Source: Chrysopilus asiliformis (lineage: Eukaryota; Arthropoda; Insecta; Diptera; Rhagionidae). From it: a stretch of DNA of 64,000 nucleotides. The translations under genes were made by a program, and so were the position numbers. Below are positions 1-11,893 of the stretch, one piece after another; the stretch's first letter is position 1; each line of letters begins with the position of its first letter. The stretch is taken from contig OZ035962.1 of the NCBI GenBank assembly GCA_964034945.1, forward strand, positions 53,004,231 through 53,068,230. The letters run 5' to 3'. The notes beneath the pieces are model-generated. The model did no database searches. It had not been told where the DNA came from and was given only the letters and a program-made list of their open reading frames with translations.

Positions 1-147
1 TGTATTCCAATAGAATTTTGATGTATGGGAGTTTTATGTAGAATCATATCGTTCTTGCACTTCTTTGATAAGATGTACCGTTTTTGAGATATTCGCAAAA
101 AACGTTTTCGTTCGTATGGGGGGTACCCCCCCTAATACTCAAAAATT
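1..147 (-). mobile_element. HINE-A partial copy
   Basis: Partial copy of the dispersed family called HINE-A here. It is cut by the window edge and lacks both ends. It shares the core (bases resembling GATGTATGGGAGTTTTATG, then a GGGGGGTACCCCCC palindrome) with the copies at 2648-3150 and 51519-52113. The family looks like a non-autonomous Helentron derivative; see the entry at 1622-2140. Confidence 0.7.
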
Positions 148-1137
148 ATCTGACGTGAACAGCAATTACTTTCTATACACAATCTACGTACCTGCCCAAT
201 TTTTAACCCAACGAATAGCTTCTAAAAAACGATTTTTTACGAAATCTGAAATATTTCACGCTAAAGTTAAAAAATATAGAGAACTTTAATATCTTTAATT
301 CTTCCTTTAGCTGGGAAAGTGGTAGAAAAAATTAGTTGGCGCAGTGCCAGGCAGATGGTCTTCGCCAGGAAGCTGATGCTCATGTGCGCCAAGCACATTT
401 TTTCAACCGCTTCGAAAAACGTCTAGTTTGGAATATATATTTTTTTACTTTTTAATGAAAACGGGAAAAGATAGCGGATAACAGTAAAATATTCTTTTCA
501 ATTTACACTGAGACATCAAAAACCCGGTAATTTTTGAGAGAATCACAAAAAACTGATTTTTTGAAAAAAGTTTGAAATTTTTTAAAACAAAAACTGTCCG
601 ATAAGTTGAGGTCTTACTGCCAAAATTTTAAGAAAATCCGTCAATTAGTTTCGGGATAATAAACTTTTATTGAAGGACGATTTTTTCAGTTTGCCCAATG
701 TCCACCCCAAATTCACAACTCTAGATGTAATGTGCGAGATAAGGCACAAGTTTTTGGATATAGATCTAATAAGAATTAAAACCATTAACTTTTTCTTAAA
801 GTCACTCTTCGTAATTTTGTTAAAACAGATAAACCAGACCATTAAAGCCAAATCACAATTTTATTATCTAAATTCTCTAACTGTGAATTTTGATAAAAAT
901 ATTCACAGATTTCGTTAAAAAAACAATAAAAATAATATATTCACAAGTTTGGTCTTCAAAATATTAAAAAATAGCGTTACTACACATTCTTTCGATATGA
1001 TGTACTATATACATACGTATACCAACTATATACATATGTATACTAACTATACTGGATTTTCCAGTATCATACTGTATTCGAGGTTCAGATACTGGATAAA
1101 ATCCCATAATGGATTTTATATTGGATTTTCATAAATC
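148..1137. other. AT-rich intron, no gene
   Basis: No coding region is supportable. Bases about 430-570 (a 'gatagcggataac' motif and 'gagagaatcacaaaaaactg') resemble the left part of the family C repeat also seen near 26465 and 44450. Bases 1000-1075 are rich in TATACATA-type simple sequence. Confidence 0.5.
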
Positions 1138-1391
1138 GTCGGCTAAAAGTGAAATTGTGCTAAGTCCATTTGGTATAATTTTCCAGAAGAGCAATGAAAA
1201 CCTTGTTAAATCGTTTTAATTCTCTTTCAATAACACTGAGTTTTCTTTAAATGAGAAAAATTGGGCTCAGTTTTCTTTAAATGAGACTCTGTTTTCTTTA
1301 AATTAAAATTAAAATGATTTAACAAGGTTTTTTATTGCTCTTCTGTCAAATTTGGTATAATGGACTTAGCACAATTTCACTTTTAGCCGAC
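1138..1391. repeat. Fold-back MITE, ~88-bp arms
   Basis: The sequence starts GTCGGCTAAAAGTGAAATTG and ends with the reverse complement. The arms are about 88 bp and nearly identical, with a short AT-rich middle that contains three TTTTCTTTAAAT motifs. It has no coding capacity. An 11-base segment (TTTGGTATAAT) reads the same way on the + strand in both arms, so it is inverted relative to the arm symmetry. The superfamily is not recognised and no clear target duplication is seen. Confidence 0.8.
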
Positions 1392-1621
1392 AAAATATTT
1401 ATATTTATTTTGTGAAGTCGTGTTGTTGGGAATTTTGATCGATCCCTTTCAATTAAAGTGACTCCATAATACTAGAGTATGGCCATTGTGAAACCCATGT
1501 CCCTTGAAATTTTTAATTTTTTTTTGATCATTAACACAGATTTGAATGAAAAATCTTTTAATCGATTAATTTAAGTGGATCATAGGATTAAAAAATTTAA
1601 ATAGATATTTTGTTGTTGAAA

Positions 1622-2140
1622 ACATAACAAAAGCTATAATTGCCAATTTGGCAATTATTGAAAACCCGTATGGTGATATTTGTATCAAAATTCGAACAGT
1701 TGTATCAAAATTCCACTTTGAAGTCATGCTTTCCAACAAGATTTTTTAAAATTTATTCCAATCGGAGTTTGATGTATAAGAGTTTTATGTAGAATCATAT
1801 CCTAAATAACTTTTGTTCTTTCACTTTTTTGATAAGATGCACCGTTTTTGAGATATTTGCAAAAAACTAATGGTCCATTTTTGCCCATGAACGAACTTAG
1901 CCTCGGATTTTACGAAAAACGGATCTGTGCAAAATTCTAAGTTTCTACCTCAATCCGTGCGCCCGCAATCCGCGCCACAGACGGACGGACGAACAGACAG
2001 ACGGACATTCTAAATTCAACTTTTTTTTATCATTCTAAACACACTGGTGTAATTCGTTTTTTTGTGTGATGACGGGATCTTGGCGTTACAAACGGTAAGG
2101 CAAAACTAATATACCCTTTGGTTTCACCATACGGGTATAA
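1622..2140 (-). mobile_element. HINE-A full-length copy
   Basis: Read on the minus strand, the element starts TTTATACCCGTATGGTGA (5' subterminal repeat) and has a core with a GACAGACGGAC-type microsatellite. It ends TCACCATACGGG, a hairpin (ATTGCCAA/TTGGCAAT) and AGCTTTTGTTATG. Inverted 12-bp subterminal repeats, a hairpin just inside one end, an internal microsatellite and no coding capacity match the DINE-1/HINE architecture of non-autonomous Helentrons. The last ~95 bp is shared with the Helentron at 5098-11987, the likely autonomous partner. Confidence 0.75.
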
Positions 2141-2647
2141 ATAGTTACAGGAAATCTTTTGTTGACTTTATTCTCTGTTCCTTGTTTTTATTTATTAAAT
2201 AATGGCTGTTACAAGTCTGTGCCAACAAAAAAACACACGAAAACTAAAATTGACAGGCAATCGTACAATTTGTGTATGGAGAGATTATAAACTCTCAAAG
2301 TGGAATTTTTGAATTGGATCATAATATTCCAGTTGAATTTTTTTGAGGCTAATCCGACTGAACTTTGATTTATGAAAAACTTGGTGTAAATACTTTTACA
2401 GTATTTACTATTTATTTAGTATTGTAAATAATTTAGCAGCGTAAAAACTACGTTACAAATGGTAGAGATTTTATCCTATTTTTGGAGCTGTTATATTGTT
2501 TAAGAACTTATGTTTCCCTTTTTGACAGATAATGTTGTGACTCGGTTAACGCAACTGACTCGGTTATTGCAACAGGCTCTGTCTACAATAGTTGCGATTA
2601 CCGAGGTACTTTCAATATACTACACTCGAGCACTTATTGAACGCACT
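2141..2647. other. Intron sequence, nothing recognised
   Basis: AT-rich sequence lying between two HINE-A copies in opposite orientation. No gene, RNA or repeat is recognised. Confidence 0.5.
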
Positions 2648-3150
2648 TTTTTATACCCGTATGGTGAAATCAAAGGGTATATTAACTTTGCTTTACCGTT
2701 TGTAACGCCAAGATCCCGTCATTACACACAAAAATGAATTACACCAGTGTGTTTAGAATGATAAAAAAAATTGAATTTTCCATGTCCGGCCGTCTGTCCG
2801 TCCGTCTGTCTGTCTGTCTGTCTGTGGCGCGGATTGCAGGCGCACGGATTGAGCTAGAGACTTGAAATTTTGCGCAGATTCGTTTTTCGTAAAATGCGAG
2901 GCTAAGTTCGTTAATGGGCAAAAATGGACCATTAGGGGGGGTACCCCCCATACGAACGAAAACGTTTTTTGCGAATATCTCAAAAACGGTACATGTTATC
3001 AAAAAAGTTCAAGAACAAAAGTTATTTAGAATATTATTCTACATAAATCTTTCATATATCAAAATTCGATTGGAATAAATTTAAAAAAATCTTATTGGAA
3101 AGTTTGACTTCAAAGAGGAATTTTGATACAACTGTTCGCCGCTCAATTAA
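2648..3150 (+). mobile_element. HINE-A copy, 3' end eroded
   Basis: Starts TTTTTATACCCGTATGGTGA and carries the GTCCGTCTGTCTG microsatellite and the GGGGGGTACCCCCC palindrome. It fades near GAATTTTGATACAACTGTTCGCC without the final TCACCATACGGG and hairpin. It could be an independent copy or the 5' end of the Helentron downstream. Because it carries its own 3'-core sequence, an independent copy is more likely. Confidence 0.75.
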
Positions 3151-3204
3151 ATTTATAATATTGCAGCGTATAAAGTATTTTACGAACGAATTTTAACAAT
3201 TGTA

Positions 3205-3310
3205 GCGCTTTTATACCCTATATGGGGAAACTAAAAGGCTATACGCCAACAGCCTGTCGTTATACACAACAATGAATTCCGCCAGTGTGTTTTAAACACA
3301 TGAAAAAATT
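3205..3310 (+). mobile_element. Diverged HINE-A 5' fragment
   Basis: The terminal motif (ATACCCTATATGGGGAAAC) and the following 'ttcCGCCAGTGTGTTT' track the HINE-A 5' end with many substitutions. This is an older fragment. Confidence 0.5.
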
Positions 3311-4136
3311 GATGTATGGATATCCATCCGTACATGTGTGATTACGGTTTCCACTAAACGGATTGATCCAAAGACATTGGGTGTCATTAGCAGATCTTTT
3401 GGGTCTCATGTATTACATTAGACCGACATTTCCTTCGATGAATCAGACAAGCAACTGACCTTTGGTACATCAGTTTTTTCACAGTTTTTCGAGAACGGAC
3501 CGTTAGATACTACATCGGAAAGGTGTAAAATAATATCTAACATTAATATTGTCTATAATTCAATTCTTATCTTCCTTTTTATGAAAGTTAAACATGCCAG
3601 CCGAGCGATACCAGAGAACAAATAATCTAGAGAAAAAACTCTTAGAACAAATTTTTAGAGAAAATTTTTCCACTGTGAGATGAAGCAAGAGGATCCGATG
3701 TAACACGGAAGAAATTATCCATTCGATTCCTCCATCTCATTGAATAGATACGACGAAAATGATTAGAAAATGTTCTCTCTACTTCGTGCTCCCTAGTCTA
3801 AAAGTAATTAACTTTTAGGCCGTAGCTAGTGAATGATAGGGACATTTTTCCCCCCTTCGAAGGGGAAATTTGTCAAAAATTTGTTCGGCAGAGTTTTTTC
3901 TATATATTCCTTATTCTATGGCGATACTTTGAACCTCGGGCTAATATTGTCTTTATCAAAAACATTTTTTACTCTTCGAAACTTTTGTCATAGTACCAAT
4001 ATAGTTTTAATGATTTACTAAATTACTTAAATAATTTTTAAAAAATACTTGAATAATTAAAACATCTGTCAAATATTGAACTACTATCACCATAGGTAGA
4101 AAACGCCAATGAAAACCCATTTCCCCAGAAAATACT
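3311..4136. other. Intron sequence, nothing recognised
   Basis: No supportable gene or repeat. Short open frames here lack homology to anything I recognise. Confidence 0.5.
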
Positions 4137-4684
4137 CATATCAGGTAAATTAAAAATTATAGTAATTAAGGACATCATTATGACTAACACACCTTTTGGA
4201 AAAAAATGGATTTTTGGAAAATGCCGGTTGTAAGAATCATAACAATAATCTCATTAAAAACCTCATTAGGTTTTTAATGAGATTATTGTTATGGCTCTTA
4301 CAACCGGGATTTTTCAAAAATCCATTTTTCCCAAAAGGTGTTTGTCATAATAATGCCCTTAATTACTAGAATGTTTAACACGTTGACGGACAGTAGAAAC
4401 AAGTGAAATTCGAAAATTGACACTAAAACAAGATCGCACTACTCCGTTCACAACCACGTGCATACTCAATGTGTTAACCTTGCATACTAAATTTTTTTTC
4501 GAAAACATGACACTAGGCTTCTACTTGTACGCTGGTAAATGCACATTTGTGCTGCTACAGCCGCAGTGTCTAAAAACGACCGTTTCGTATTGGACGGCTA
4601 TTGCCGTCATGTCACATAGTGAACTTGAACTTGACGGCTATAGACGCAACTGTCCGTCAACGTGTTAATTTACCTGACATATAT
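4137..4684. repeat. Fold-back MITE split by a second MITE
   Basis: A long near-palindrome. The left arm runs from ATATCAGGTAAATTAA to about 4262. The right arm runs from there to 4374 and resumes at 4665-4684 with TTAATTTACCTGACATAT, the complement of the left end. The arms are over 100 bp with almost no loop. The break in the right arm is exactly the piggyBac-type MITE at 4379-4664, which gives the order of insertion. It has no coding capacity. Confidence 0.8.
4379..4664. mobile_element. piggyBac-type MITE, 286 bp
   Basis: Inverted ends CACGTTGACGGACAG and CTGTCCGTCAACGTG are bounded on both sides by TTAA (4375-4378 and 4665-4668), the target duplication specific to piggyBac-group elements. 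Removing the element plus one TTAA restores the right arm of the surrounding fold-back repeat, which independently confirms the boundaries. It encodes no transposase. Assignment to piggyBac rests on the TTAA and the ends only. Confidence 0.8.
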
Positions 4685-4744
4685 TGTTTTAGATACACCA
4701 GCAAGTTAAGATCTTAACTTTTAAAGTGACTTTAAAACAACATT

Positions 4745-4998
4745 TTTAATCAACAATTTAAAATCTGTTCTGTGAGGTGAACATAACTTTTAGTTAAGTG
4801 AAATTAAAAATTTCCTGAAACTGAGGATATTTAATCAACAATTTAAAATCTGTTCTGTGAGGTGAACATAACTTTTAGTTAAGTGAAATTAAAAATTTCC
4901 TGAAACTGAGGATATTTAATCAACAATTTAAAATCTGTTCTGTCAAGTGAACATAACTTTTGGTGAAGTGAACCTAAAAATTTCCTGAAACTGAGGAT
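4745..4998 (+). repeat. Three 85-bp tandem repeats
   Basis: Three copies of an 85-bp unit containing CAACAATTTAAAATCTGTTC begin near 4751, 4836 and 4921. The first two are almost identical and the third has diverged. They lie directly upstream of the Helentron start codon, so they could be part of its 5' region, but no promoter element is evident in them. Confidence 0.8.
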
Positions 4999-5097
4999 AT
5001 ATTTTTAAATTTAGTGCTATTTTCTTCATTGCTCTAGGTAAGCTAATATATCTTTTTTTCTTTCTGGAATTATAAATTTGCTTCGATTTTTGTTAAA

Positions 5098-8000
5098 ATG
5101 CCTAAATTACGAAAACAATCTGTTAGCCAAAGAAAAACGGTTAGAACTCAATCAATGCGTATAAACCGTCGAAATAGCCAACATCGAAATGATGAACGCA
5201 TTCGAGACGGCATTGCGCGAAATTTGGCACGGTCTAACGAGTCTTATCGCGCTTTAGAACAGGAACGTGATACCGCGCAACACTCTCGTAGTCGGCAAGA
5301 TCCTGAATATCGTGATCGGGAACAGGGACGTGATACCGCGCAACATTCCCTTAGGCGCCAGGACCCTGAATATCGTGATCGGGAACAGGGACGTGATACC
5401 GCGCAACATTCCCGTAGGCGCCAAGACCCTGAATATCGTGATCGGGAACAGGGACGTGATACCGCGCAACATTCCCGTAGGCGACCAGACCCTGAATATC
5501 GTGATCGGGAGCAGGGACGTGATACCGCGCAACATTCTCGTAGGCGCCAAGACCCTGAATATCGTGATCGGGAACAGGGCCGTGATACCGCGCAACATTC
5601 CCGTAGGCGCCAAGACCCTGAATATCGTGATCGGGAACAGGGACGTGATACCGCGCAACATTCCCGTAGGCGCCAAGACCCTGAATATCGTGATCGGGAA
5701 CAGGGACGTAATACCGAGGAACATTCCGTTAGGCGCCAAGACCCTGAATATCGTGATCGGGGACAAGAACGTAACACTGCGGCTAGAGTAGTCAGACGCT
5801 CCGACCGGGTCCGGAGGCGACAAGAACAACGTAGCAATACTATTTCCCAAATAACGCGTCGTGAAACTATACGCGGAATCACATCTCGCCGTGTAACTTT
5901 GTCAAATGCGAGGGTTCGACGTCACAGAAATATACCCAGCAATCGTCAGGCAGACACCGTGAGGCAGTCCCGTCGTAACATCGCATCGCGGGCCATAATG
6001 GAACCTGAGCAACGCGAGAAATATTTGCAAGGTGAAAGAAACCGTAATCGCGAACGCTTTTTTACTAATTATTCTGATATAATACGGCAGGGTCCAACCG
6101 AAATTTGTATATGTTGCGGGGGGTTATGGTTTCCGTCTGACATTAAAAAAATTCAAAAACAACCACTTATTCGGAAACACCTAAATAATCCAGAATTCGT
6201 TGTCAAAACATTTTATCTATCCGAGAAATTCCCTAGTCGGATCGATACATATACTTTTTGCCAAAACTGCCATAGGGGAATTACTAGTGGACAAATTCCC
6301 AATATTTGCCTAGCAAATGGTCTTGATTTTCCTGTGATACCCGAATGTCTTCAAGGACTGGAGTGCCTAGAACAACGGTTAATAGCCCCCCGAATTCCAT
6401 TTCTGCAAATCAGAGCCTTAGGTTGTGACCGACAGTGCGGGTTAAAAGGGGCTTGTGTCAATGTTCCTATTTCCCTTAACACCACAGTTAGTGCACTTCC
6501 TAGAACTTTTGATAACACTCACGTTATTCAGGTTCACTTAAAGCGTAGATTACAATACGCCCATAGTTTTTTGGTCGAAAGCATTCGTCCATCCAAAGTT
6601 TTTGCCGCAATCCAATATTTAATAAGGCAGCCCTTATATATTGAAGATGGTGTGACCTTGTCGGACAATTGGTTACAGCAATATCCTAATCCTGATGATA
6701 GAGCAACGTTTACAGTCACACAACAAGACAGAGAAATTGTCAATTCTCTATTGGATAGAACTATTGAAGAAAATATAGACAATATTGACCAATTAGATCC
6801 TGAAGACGTCAACCCGGGAGGGCAAGAGACCCTTCTCGAAAATATTCCACTGGAAAATATTGCCCTAGCTCCTGGTGAAAGTCAAAGACCGGTCGATTTA
6901 GTTTTCGATAGACATGCAGAAGAATTATCTTTCCCCTCCATATATTGTGGACAACCTCGGATAACAAATTTAACTTACTGCAAAATCGCGCGTTCCGAAA
7001 TTCGACGGTATGATCGTCGATGCACTACAAATGAAAAGATCTTTTATACGTACAAAAAAAAACGAGCTTATCTCTATCAAAAACTCTATTTCAATTTGCC
7101 TAAGGAAAAAGAGTCGCGGTAGTCGTTCCCACACAGCTGGAGATTTGGTTAATGATAGCCACGTTGAAAATTTAATACAGCACGACGAAGGGTATAAAAT
7201 TTTTAAAAATGTAAGATCGTCCCCATCCCATTGGGAGTCCGAAAAGAAAAAAGTTGTTGCTATGATTCGGCAATTTGGAATTCCCACTTTTTTCATCACC
7301 CTCTCGGCTGCCGAAACAAAGTGGTCCGAACTCCTTTGTATATTATCTGAAGTCATTGATAAGAGGGAGATCTCACCTAGTGATGCAGAAAATTTAGATT
7401 TCAGCACGAAAGCTAGACTCATTAGATCAGATCCAGTCACGTGTTCGAGATATTTTGATCATCGCTTTCGCGCCCTGTTCAAACTTTTCAAGCAGCCGGG
7501 AGTAATTTTTGGTGATTCCCATGTAATTAACTATTATTTTCGTGTTGAATTCCAACACCGTGGTTCTCCCCATGTCCATGGATTGTACTGGCTTCATAAT
7601 GCCCCAAGTCTTGATCTCTCTGATATTTCCACTTACCCATCTGTAGAGAATTTCATTGATACTCATATTTCTACGGCCACCCAGAATAGTGATTTGGCGG
7701 AATACTTAGTCTACCAGAAACATTCTCACGCGAGATCCTGTTTAAGGGAAATTAGAGGTCAGAAGTTTTGTCGATTCGGCATGACATATCCTCCAATGGA
7801 TAAAACCATTATTCTTACTCCACTCGACAATTCTGAACTTTCTAATACTCATAACGAAAATTATGATAAAATTAGAGAATATTTGAATGAAGCAGCAAAA
7901 ACCACGTCCATTCCCAATTGCTCATTCGATACGTTTCTAGGAAATATTGAGATGTCTAGAGATTCTTATATTTCGGCGCTTCGGGCAAATTTAAAAAAGC

Positions 8001-11000
8001 CCACCATTTTTCTCAAAAGATCTTTAGATGCAATTATGCTGAACGCATACAATCCTTGTATTCTCAGTTTGCACCGAGCAAACATGGCCATTCAGTTTGT
8101 AATGGATGCTTATGCTTGTTGCGGTTATATTGTTAATTATATTAACAAATCTAATAAAGGAGTTTCCAAACTTATGCGCGAAGTCATGGACGAGATTTCA
8201 AGCGGCAATTATACTGTTAAACAAAAACTCCAACATCTAGGGAATAAATTTATTCATGGGCTAGAAATCTCAGCTCAGGAAGCAGTGTATAATATTCTCG
8301 GCATACGGATGTCAGAAAGTAGTAATGCGGTTGAGTTTATTAACACCAGTCCCCCAAATGAACGTGTCCGTATTGTTAAATCTCAAAAACAGTTGAGAGA
8401 ACTACCGCAAGATTAAACTGATATTTTCGTCTCAAATTTACTGGACCACTATGTACAGCGTCCTGACTCCCTCGATAATATATCTCTTGCTGAATTCACC
8501 GCATACTATAAATTTTCATCTGTCCGTTCATCAAATCATAATAATGATGATGGAGAAGGAAATGAGGAAGTTACCGGCGAGCCACTACGGCTTAAGGATT
8601 CCAGCAGATTCTTACGAAAAAGAACCAAACCCTGTGTCATTCGGTATCGCAGATATAAAATGATTCAGGAACGCGATAATTATTTTCGAGAACAGGTCAT
8701 GCTTTTCTTGCCTTGGCGCAATGAAGAACGTGATATTTTGCAGCAAAATTGTGAGACTCTCTGTCAACAATATCTCATTGCGATTAATACTGTTCGTCGC
8801 AAGTTCAATTGTTTTGAGAATGACGATGAGCTTGACAATGCCCTAATCGCTGCACAAAATGAAAGATTTCTTGAAAATACCGAAGAAATTCAGAATGACG
8901 ACGATCCGGATCTTCGCCCCTTTCAAATCCCAAATGTTGAACCGAATATCTGAATAATAGATGATAATGTTCCCCAGGATAACGAAACCCGTGTAATAAA
9001 ATTGCCACCACTAATTTCCGATCTAGACTTTTCCCAAATTATTCGATCATTAAATACCGAGCAGAGGCTGTATTTTAACCACGTTTTACATAACATAAAA
9101 AATGGAACAAACTTTTATGAATTTGTTAGCGGGGGTGCTGGGACAGGAAAGAGTAGACTAATTACTGCACTCTATAATGCGATGACAAAACGACTTAATT
9201 CGCGACCTGGAGCCAACCCTGATGATGTCAAGGTCGTTTTATGCGCACCTACCGGAAAAGCTGCTTTTAATATAAATGGAGCTAACCTTCATTCTATCTT
9301 TTCTTTACCCATCAACCAATCACATTCGGAAATTAGGCCCCTTAGCAGCGACATTGCTAATACAATTTATTCAAAGCTCCAAAATCTTCAATTAATTATA
9401 ATCGACGAGATATTAATGGTGGGTGCTAAAATGCTATCCCACATCGATTCCAGATTAAAGCAGATTTTTAGAAGTACATCTCTATTTGGTGGCAAATCTG
9501 TTATAGTTTTTGGAGATCTAAGACAACTTGCTCCGATGGGTGTTTCAATCTAGTTCAATCTAGTAGGAATGATGTGTATGGCATTGTAGCTGGATCAACA
9601 TTGTGGAATCTTTTTAAATTTTTCCCACTCATTAAAATAATGCGACAAAGGGATGACTTAAATTTCGCTACCGCCCTCAATAATATGGCGCTTGGGAAAA
9701 TGACTAGTACTGATATAACGCTTTTCAAGTCAAGAGAATGCACCCCCGAAGCGGTTCCTCAGGAGGCCATACATTTATTCAAATCAAACGACGATGTAAA
9801 TGAATTCAACACGTATAGATTAAACCTAATCCAATCTGATCCTGTAATCTCAGAGGCCGAGGACAAAGTCAAAGGGCCAATTCCGGAAAATTCGCGAAAC
9901 CAGATTGCAGATCGGGCTAAAGAATTAAAAACTTCTGAGACTCTTGGATTGCCATCAAATCTTCTGTTAAAGAAAACCGCCAAGTATATGATAACAGTAA
10001 ATATCAATACTGCTGACGGGTTAGTTAATGGCGCAACAGGGCAGTTAATGGATATAGAATTCGGGGTACTCGGAAATGGTGCTCGCGTGCCAATTCGCTT
10101 ATGGATTCAATTCGAAGAATTATCTATCGGTCAAGACGGGCGTTCTAAACGAACACACTCTGAAAACTTAAATTGGACTCCTATAGAAAAATCAGTTAAA
10201 AGTTTTCAATATAAATCCAATTATCGAGTCGTAATTGAGAGGTCCCAGTTTCCGGTCGTCCCAGCCGAAGCTATTACTATCCACAAAAGTCAGGGATCCA
10301 CTTATGTTAACGTTGCTGTTCATTTAACCCCTGGTATGACACGGGCCCATTTGTATGTGGCATGTAGCCGAGCAACAAAAGCTTCTGGTCTCTTTTTAAT
10401 CGGGAAATTCAAATCACCAAAATCTCCTACAGCTTCTGATCCCGTTTCTACAAAGTTAGTATCTTTGAATTCAGAGAAACTTCTAACGCCTCATTTTGCA
10501 AGTTTGAAAGATAAATTCCTTAACAAATTTAGCGTTTTCTTCCATAACGTCCAAAGTTTACACAAACACATCGAAGATATTAAATGCAACAATTTAGTTT
10601 TGTCACTCGATATCCTATGTTTTGTAGAAACTTGGACATTGCCCAATGAGGAGTATGACTTAGATCAATATTCCATTGTCGCTAGTTTAGATAACAGCGG
10701 AGGGCAAAATATAAGAAAACACAATGGGATACTCTGTTTTGCTAAGAATTCAATTGCCTCACTTATCAATGTTGTAAAAGTACAACAAATCTGTGAAAAT
10801 AATCATGTGTTCCAATATATTTTGTTTGAATTTCATGACATATTATTCCTAGCTTTATATAAAAGTCCACGTTTTTCAAAAACACGCGTTGTTCAAGAGC
10901 TAGAAAATGTGTTGCGGATACCTTTTTCTTGCAATCGAAAAATGATTATCTTGGGAGATTTTAATCAAGATCGTAGTATGAATAATAATGATGTGATGAG

Positions 11001-11187
11001 CAAAAAACTTTGCGATTTGAGTCTACGAAGTTTGTTAGACCAAAGAGTTTCGACCACTAACTGCGGTTCCTAAATCGACTGGTGTTTCTCCAATTTAGAT
11101 ACATCTTCAATTTTCGCAGATACTTTTGAAGAGGTTTATAGTTTTCACGACGCTATACAGATTGTTATAAATTCAACCAGCACTTAA
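5098..11187 (+). pseudogene. Helentron Rep-helicase-endonuclease (decayed)
   Basis: Rolling-circle transposase of the Helentron type. Order: basic N-terminus, nine 21-residue repeats (residues 55-243), CxxC pairs (ICCGGLWF, FCQNCHRG) leading into a DUF6570-like region, a Rep domain with the HUH motif PHVHG at 7571-7579 and paired tyrosines YIVNY at 8126-8137, and a Pif1-like helicase (Walker A GGAGTGKS near 9135; Walker B DEILM, normally DEISM). Next come a terminal helicase motif (HKSQGSTY...VACSRATK) and an AP-endonuclease-like domain (VETW, LGDFN, YSFHDAI). Lesions: frameshift at an A9 run (7054-7062), stops at 8414 and 8951, a frameshift near 9545 beside a duplicated TTCAATCTAG, and a stop at 11071 after which homology continues to 11187. 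The start is ATG 5098. The product cannot be functional as it stands. Confidence 0.9.
5260..5826 (+). repeat. 63-bp coding minisatellite (21-residue repeat)
   Basis: Eight good units and one degenerate unit of 63 bp encode RRRQDPEYRDREQGRDTAQHS with little variation. Because 63 is a multiple of three, other frames stay open too. The repeat is very rich in Arg, Asp and Glu and would form a charged helical N-terminal extension on the Helentron protein. Units 3-7 are almost identical at the DNA level, so they were recently homogenised. Confidence 0.9.
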
Positions 11188-11893
11188 TATAATAGAATCC
11201 TACAAAATTCTTTGTGTAATTTAACTTTGTTGTTACTCCTGTTCCTTTAATGTTTTAGTCATAAAAGTTTATTTCTTTATTTGTTTTTTTTTTTTTTTGC
11301 TTTTAAAACAAACATACAAGTCAAGTTTATATATTGGTAACAAACAGACAAATACACTTTACAAAAAAAATGTATTGGTATGCTAGTAGTTTATTGAATG
11401 TAGTTTACTGTAAGTAGGGAAACAAGTATTGTAGTAGTAACATAAAAAAAACACAAAATAAAAAAATAATAAAAAATAGTATTAGTAGTACATAAGTTAA
11501 TTCACATAACATGTATATGCAGAAATACAACAGATCTATTTTCATAATATAACTATATTAACAATTTTAACAAATTCATGTCTTTTTTCTACACCTTTTC
11601 TAAAATCTTTTGTATTTCACATTAATTCCCTTCACCAACTAACATAACCTTTCCCAATTCCCATTCTGGCAAGATAACTTTCGGCTTCCCGTGCCCTTGC
11701 TGAACTACAAAAACAATGCATCACTAAAAAAATTGTTTTTGTTGACTGAGAAAGTTTAATTCGCAGTAGTTAAAAAATATGTTGTAAATAATTACTTATA
11801 ATGTATAGTAAGTTAGAAAACCAAAATTAGTATGAAGAATAGAGTAATAAAACATTACACAGAGTAATTTTTAAAAACAAATTTCACTTTAAA
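11188..11893 (+). other. Helentron 3' non-coding region
   Basis: AT-rich sequence after the endonuclease domain. It has a T15 run at 11284-11298 (one base shorter in the inverted copy) and a GC-richer patch near 11640-11700. No gene. It is part of the duplicated arm, mirrored at 13987-14691. Confidence 0.6.

Noticed and set aside
5257..5770. Possible CRISPR-like array
   Set aside because: Repeats are contiguous with no unique spacers, the sequence is eukaryotic, and the repeats are coding.
5244..5882. Long open frames on both strands over the 63-bp repeats
   Set aside because: They exist only because the repeat length is a multiple of three. The frame starting at ATG 5098 continues into recognisable Helentron domains; the others do not.
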